Source of the DNA: an uncultured Collinsella sp.
Lineage (GTDB): Bacteria; Actinomycetota; Coriobacteriia; Coriobacteriales; Coriobacteriaceae
NCBI GenBank assembly: GCA_900554905.1
Contig: USJB01000058.1
Span: 1-7,360 of the forward strand
DNA: 7,360 bases
Reading direction: 5' to 3'
The notes beneath the pieces were generated by a model. That model was not told where the DNA came from. It did not search any database and worked only from the letters and a program-made list of their open reading frames with translations. A program made the translations under genes and the position numbers. Of the stretch, positions 5,022-7,360 are shown piece after piece (position 1 is the first letter of the stretch; every line of letters starts with the position of its first letter).

Positions 5022-5519
5022 TCACGAAAAGCGATGTTTGAGCGCCTTGACCACATTGGACGGAACAAAATTAGAGACGTCGCTGCCGAGCGAGGCAATC
5101 TGGCGAACCACCGAGCTCGAGATATAGCCGTACTGCGGCGCACTCATGACAAAGATGGACTCCAGCTCGTTATCCAGGCGGTAGTTGAGGTCGGCCTGCT
5201 GCAGCTCGTACTCAAAGTCGGTCATGGCACGCAGGCCCTTGACCACGGCTCCTGCTCCCTGTTCGCGGGCAAAATCGACCAAGAGCCCAGTGAAGGGCAG
5301 CACCTCGACGCCGTCAATATCACCGAGCGCCTCACGGGCCAGCGCCACGCGCTCATCGAGCATAAACGTGGTGCCCACGCCGTTTTTACCCTGCGACTCG
5401 GCAACAGCGACGATCACGCTGGGAAAGATGCGGCGGGCACGGCGAATCACGTCGATGTGACCAAACGTGATGGGATCGAAGGTGCCCGGGACGATCACGC
5501 GATTAATAGTGTCACTCAT
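5022..5519 (-). CDS. coaD: Phosphopantetheine adenylyltransferase (CoaD)
   Basis: CoaD transfers AMP from ATP to 4'-phosphopantetheine to make dephospho-CoA, the penultimate step of coenzyme A synthesis in the cytoplasm. The product has 165 residues, the usual size. It shows the nucleotidyltransferase motif PGTFDPITFGH (residues 11-21, with the T/HxGH histidine at 21), VVKGLRAMTDFEYELQQADLN (92-112) for substrate binding, and the ATP-binding ISSSVVRQIASLG (133-145). The ATG at 5519 is chosen because it gives the exact family N-terminus and has GGAGGA about 6 nt upstream. It overlaps the rsmD 3' end by 8 nt, so the two are translated together. CoA from this pathway donates the phosphopantetheine arm of the ACP encoded downstream. 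A run of six T follows the stop, but no good stem precedes it. Confidence 0.97.
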   Translation of the reverse strand: MSDTINRVIVPGTFDPITFGHIDVIRRARRIFPSVIVAVAESQGKNGVGTTFMLDERVALAREALGDIDGVEVLPFTGLLVDFAREQGAGAVVKGLRAMTDFEYELQQADLNYRLDNELESIFVMSAPQYGYISSSVVRQIASLGSDVSNFVPSNVVKALKHRFS

Positions 5520-6156
5520 GGGCGTCCTCCGGGGATACTGCCTCGTCATTTTCGTTAGCATCAGTGCCGCCGTCCTTGCTATCGCCGACCCAACGGAGCA
5601 GGTCGACCGAGGAAATGCCGTAGCGCTTCTCACGTACAGTCTCAAAGTCTGCCGGATGCGCGCCCGCATCGGCGGCGGCATGCTCAAACAGGGCGTAAGC
5701 GCCAGACGCAAGCAGACCCTGCTGGGCCAGATTCTGCAGCAGTTCCTCGACCGGCTCGGCACCAAAAGCATAGGGCGGGTCGAGCAGGACCAGATCAAAG
5801 GGGCCGCCCGGTACACGACCGCGTGAGGCACTCGTCAGCATGTCGCCCGTGACCACGCGCCAACGCGCACGGTCACGGCAGAGCGACTCGATATTCTTGG
5901 TAATGAGCCGCGCGGCGTTGCGATCGATCTCAAACGTCGTGAGCGAGCGGGCCCCACGAGAGAGCATCTCTAACCCTAAGGCACCGGAGCCGCCAAAGGC
6001 GTCCAACACACGAACCTCGTCCAAATCGAAATCGAATGCCGACATGACCATAGATGCGCACGCCTCGCGCACGCGATCAGTCGTGGGGCGGGTGACATCG
6101 CGACCACGGGGCTCCTCGATCTTGCGACCGCGCCATTCGCCGCCGATGATTCTCAT
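5512..6156 (-). CDS. rsmD: 16S rRNA (guanine(966)-N(2))-methyltransferase RsmD
   Basis: RsmD uses S-adenosylmethionine to methylate G966 (E. coli numbering) of 16S rRNA in the assembled small-subunit particle. The 214-residue protein begins MRIIGGEWRGRKI and has RPTTDRVREA (23-32), the SAM-binding loop VLDAFGGSGALGLEMLSRGA (50-69), FEID (75-78) as the acidic ribose-binding end of strand 2, the catalytic LLDPPYAFG (124-132) and the conserved KRYGISSVDLLRW (177-189). After residue 190 comes a tail of about 24 residues rich in Asp, Glu, Asn and Gly, beyond the usual family end. The ATG at 6156 shares ATGA with the recG stop, and AAGGAGG lies within the recG end about 10 nt upstream. The pairing of rsmD with coaD is widespread in bacteria. 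Confidence 0.96.
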   Translation of the reverse strand: MRIIGGEWRGRKIEEPRGRDVTRPTTDRVREACASMVMSAFDFDLDEVRVLDAFGGSGALGLEMLSRGARSLTTFEIDRNAARLITKNIESLCRDRARWRVVTGDMLTSASRGRVPGGPFDLVLLDPPYAFGAEPVEELLQNLAQQGLLASGAYALFEHAAADAGAHPADFETVREKRYGISSVDLLRWVGDSKDGGTDANENDEAVSPEDAHE

Positions 6157-7360
6157 CCTCCGCTGACCTCCTTAAAGATATGTCGATAACGCATGGCGAC
6201 CGCGTCGCGCAAGGGACGCGTCGCCACAGAGTCAAGGTTGCAAGCATACCGCAAGAGCTCGACCGCGTCCAAATGGGCCCACTCGATCAGCTCCTCGTCG
6301 GCGTCCAGGTCGACAAAGCGCAGGGTCACACCACCATGCTGGCGGTACCCCAGGATTTCGCCCTCGTGGCGCAGACGCAGGTCCATCTGGGCGAGCGTAA
6401 AGCCGTCCGAGGTCTTTTCGAGCGACTGGAGACGGTCTTGTGCCGCCGATGCGCCGCCGTTGCCCTTGGAGTGCGTCATGACCAGGCACGTGCCCGACAC
6501 GCTGCCGCGGCCTACGCGCCCGCGCAGCTGGTGCAAGGCCGCCAAACTAAAGCGCTCGCCGTTCTCGATGACCATGACGGTGGCGTTGGGCACGTCAACG
6601 CCCACCTCGACTACCGTGGTCGAGACGAGCACATCGATCTCGCCACGCTTAAAGGCATCGATGACCCGGTCCTTCTCCCCCGCCGGCATGCGGCCGTGAA
6701 GACGCTCGATGGAAAGCCCCGGTAATGCCAGACGAAGGCGTTCGAGCTCGGTCGCCGTGTCATGCAACGGCACGGGCACGGTCACGCGGCCTTCGTCGTC
6801 GCGGGCGATGCCGGGTACGTCTTCGAGCTCATCGGCCGAATCGCTCGGCTCCACGAGCGGACAGATTACGTAGGCCTGCTGCCCTTTTTCGTGCGCCACT
6901 CGAATGGCTCCATAGGCCAGGTCGCGACTCGACTCGGTGAGGACGCGCGTCATCACGCCGGCACCCGGAACGGGACGATGGCGGATGATGCTCGTGTCCA
7001 GGTCGCCGTACACCGAAAGCGCCAGCGTGCGCGGGATGGGCGTGGCGGTCATGACCAGCAAGTCGGCACCCGGGCCTTTTGCGCGCAGGGCGTTACGCTG
7101 CCCCACGCCAAAGCGGTGCTGCTCGTCGATCACCACAAGCGACAAATGCCTGAACGTGACGTTCTCCGAAAGCACCGCATGGGTACCAAAGAGCACGTCG
7201 AGCTCGCCAGACTGGAGCCGAGCATGAATCTGTTCACGCTCGGCCGCCGGCGTGGCGCCCGTCAGGAGCGCCCAGGTCATGCCAGCCTGCGAGAGCAAGG
7301 GGCCGGTCTTATCGGCATATTGACGCGCCAGCACGCCCGTGGGCGCCATAACGCAGGCCT
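6153..7360 (-). CDS. recG: ATP-dependent DNA helicase RecG, C-terminal part (truncated by window edge)
   Basis: RecG is a superfamily 2 helicase that reverses stalled replication forks and branch-migrates Holliday junctions. About 402 residues are visible; the wedge domain and Walker A lie beyond 7360. The frame opens inside motif Ia (CVMAPTGVLARQYA). Taking the Met at 7349 as 1, there follow GTHAVL (55-60), the Walker B box DEQH (75-78) in VIDEQHRFGVGQRNAL, motif III VMTATPIPRTLAL (99-111), LHGRM (217-221), DVLVSTTVVEVGVDVPNA (239-256) and motif VI QLRGRVGRG (274-282). The C-terminal region around LRHEGEILGYRQHGG (326-340) corresponds to the RecG-specific translocation motif. Between CPLVEPSD and ELERLRLALPGL there is a stretch of about 28 residues (171-198), longer than the linker I expect. 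The stop overlaps rsmD by 4 nt (ATGA). Confidence 0.97.
   Translation of the reverse strand, partial: ACVMAPTGVLARQYADKTGPLLSQAGMTWALLTGATPAAEREQIHARLQSGELDVLFGTHAVLSENVTFRHLSLVVIDEQHRFGVGQRNALRAKGPGADLLVMTATPIPRTLALSVYGDLDTSIIRHRPVPGAGVMTRVLTESSRDLAYGAIRVAHEKGQQAYVICPLVEPSDSADELEDVPGIARDDEGRVTVPVPLHDTATELERLRLALPGLSIERLHGRMPAGEKDRVIDAFKRGEIDVLVSTTVVEVGVDVPNATVMVIENGERFSLAALHQLRGRVGRGSVSGTCLVMTHSKGNGGASAAQDRLQSLEKTSDGFTLAQMDLRLRHEGEILGYRQHGGVTLRFVDLDADEELIEWAHLDAVELLRYACNLDSVATRPLRDAVAMRYRHIFKEVSGG

Noticed and set aside
5010..5030. Run of six T after the coaD stop as a terminator
   Set aside because: No stable GC-rich stem precedes the T-run on the minus strand.
6180..6725. Plus-strand open frames opposite recG
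   Set aside because: Antisense to conserved helicase motifs; expected by chance at this GC content.

Overview
The window is a dense housekeeping block with every recognised gene on the minus strand. Reading in the direction of transcription (high to low coordinates) the order is recG (3' part), rsmD, coaD, a small DivIVA/SepIVA-like coiled-coil gene, yceD (DUF177), rpmF, plsX, acpP, rnc and smc (5' part). No RNA gene, mobile element, CRISPR array or phage gene was found, and the longest non-coding gap is 124 bases. The GC-rich codon use, the coaD/SepIVA-like/yceD/rnc/smc synteny and the protein sequences suggest an actinomycete of the Coriobacteriia (Collinsella/Olsenella-like). This placement is an inference from the sequence, not a database result.

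Region 1 (7360-5022): recG, rsmD and coaD are tightly coupled. recG and rsmD share ATGA (4 nt overlap), and rsmD and coaD overlap by 8 nt. They serve replication-fork repair, 16S rRNA methylation and coenzyme A synthesis. Region 2 (5021-3658): after a 68-nt gap with a weak promoter candidate come the SepIVA-like gene, yceD (joined by TAATG) and rpmF, linking a probable cell-envelope/division factor with 23S rRNA/ribosome maturation and ribosomal protein L32.

Region 3 (3657-2184): plsX and acpP, for phospholipid initiation and acyl carriage. Each is preceded by a terminator-like hairpin close to its start codon, with a -10-like hexamer on the far side of the hairpin. This is the most interesting regulatory structure in the window: the hairpins could isolate the two lipid genes from upstream transcription or act as leader attenuators. 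Region 4 (2183-1): rnc and smc follow acpP with gaps of 3 and 10 nt and start with TTG and GTG.

The content is mostly conserved core biology rather than a new system. Points worth a second look are the probable SepIVA relationship, the paired leader hairpins, an Asn in place of a metal-binding Asp in RNase III, an Asn in place of Asp before the phosphopantetheine Ser of ACP, and a gene order that mixes the Firmicutes plsX-acpP-rnc-smc cluster with the actinobacterial coaD-sepIVA-yceD-rnc-smc cluster while lacking fabD, fabG, fapR and mutM.
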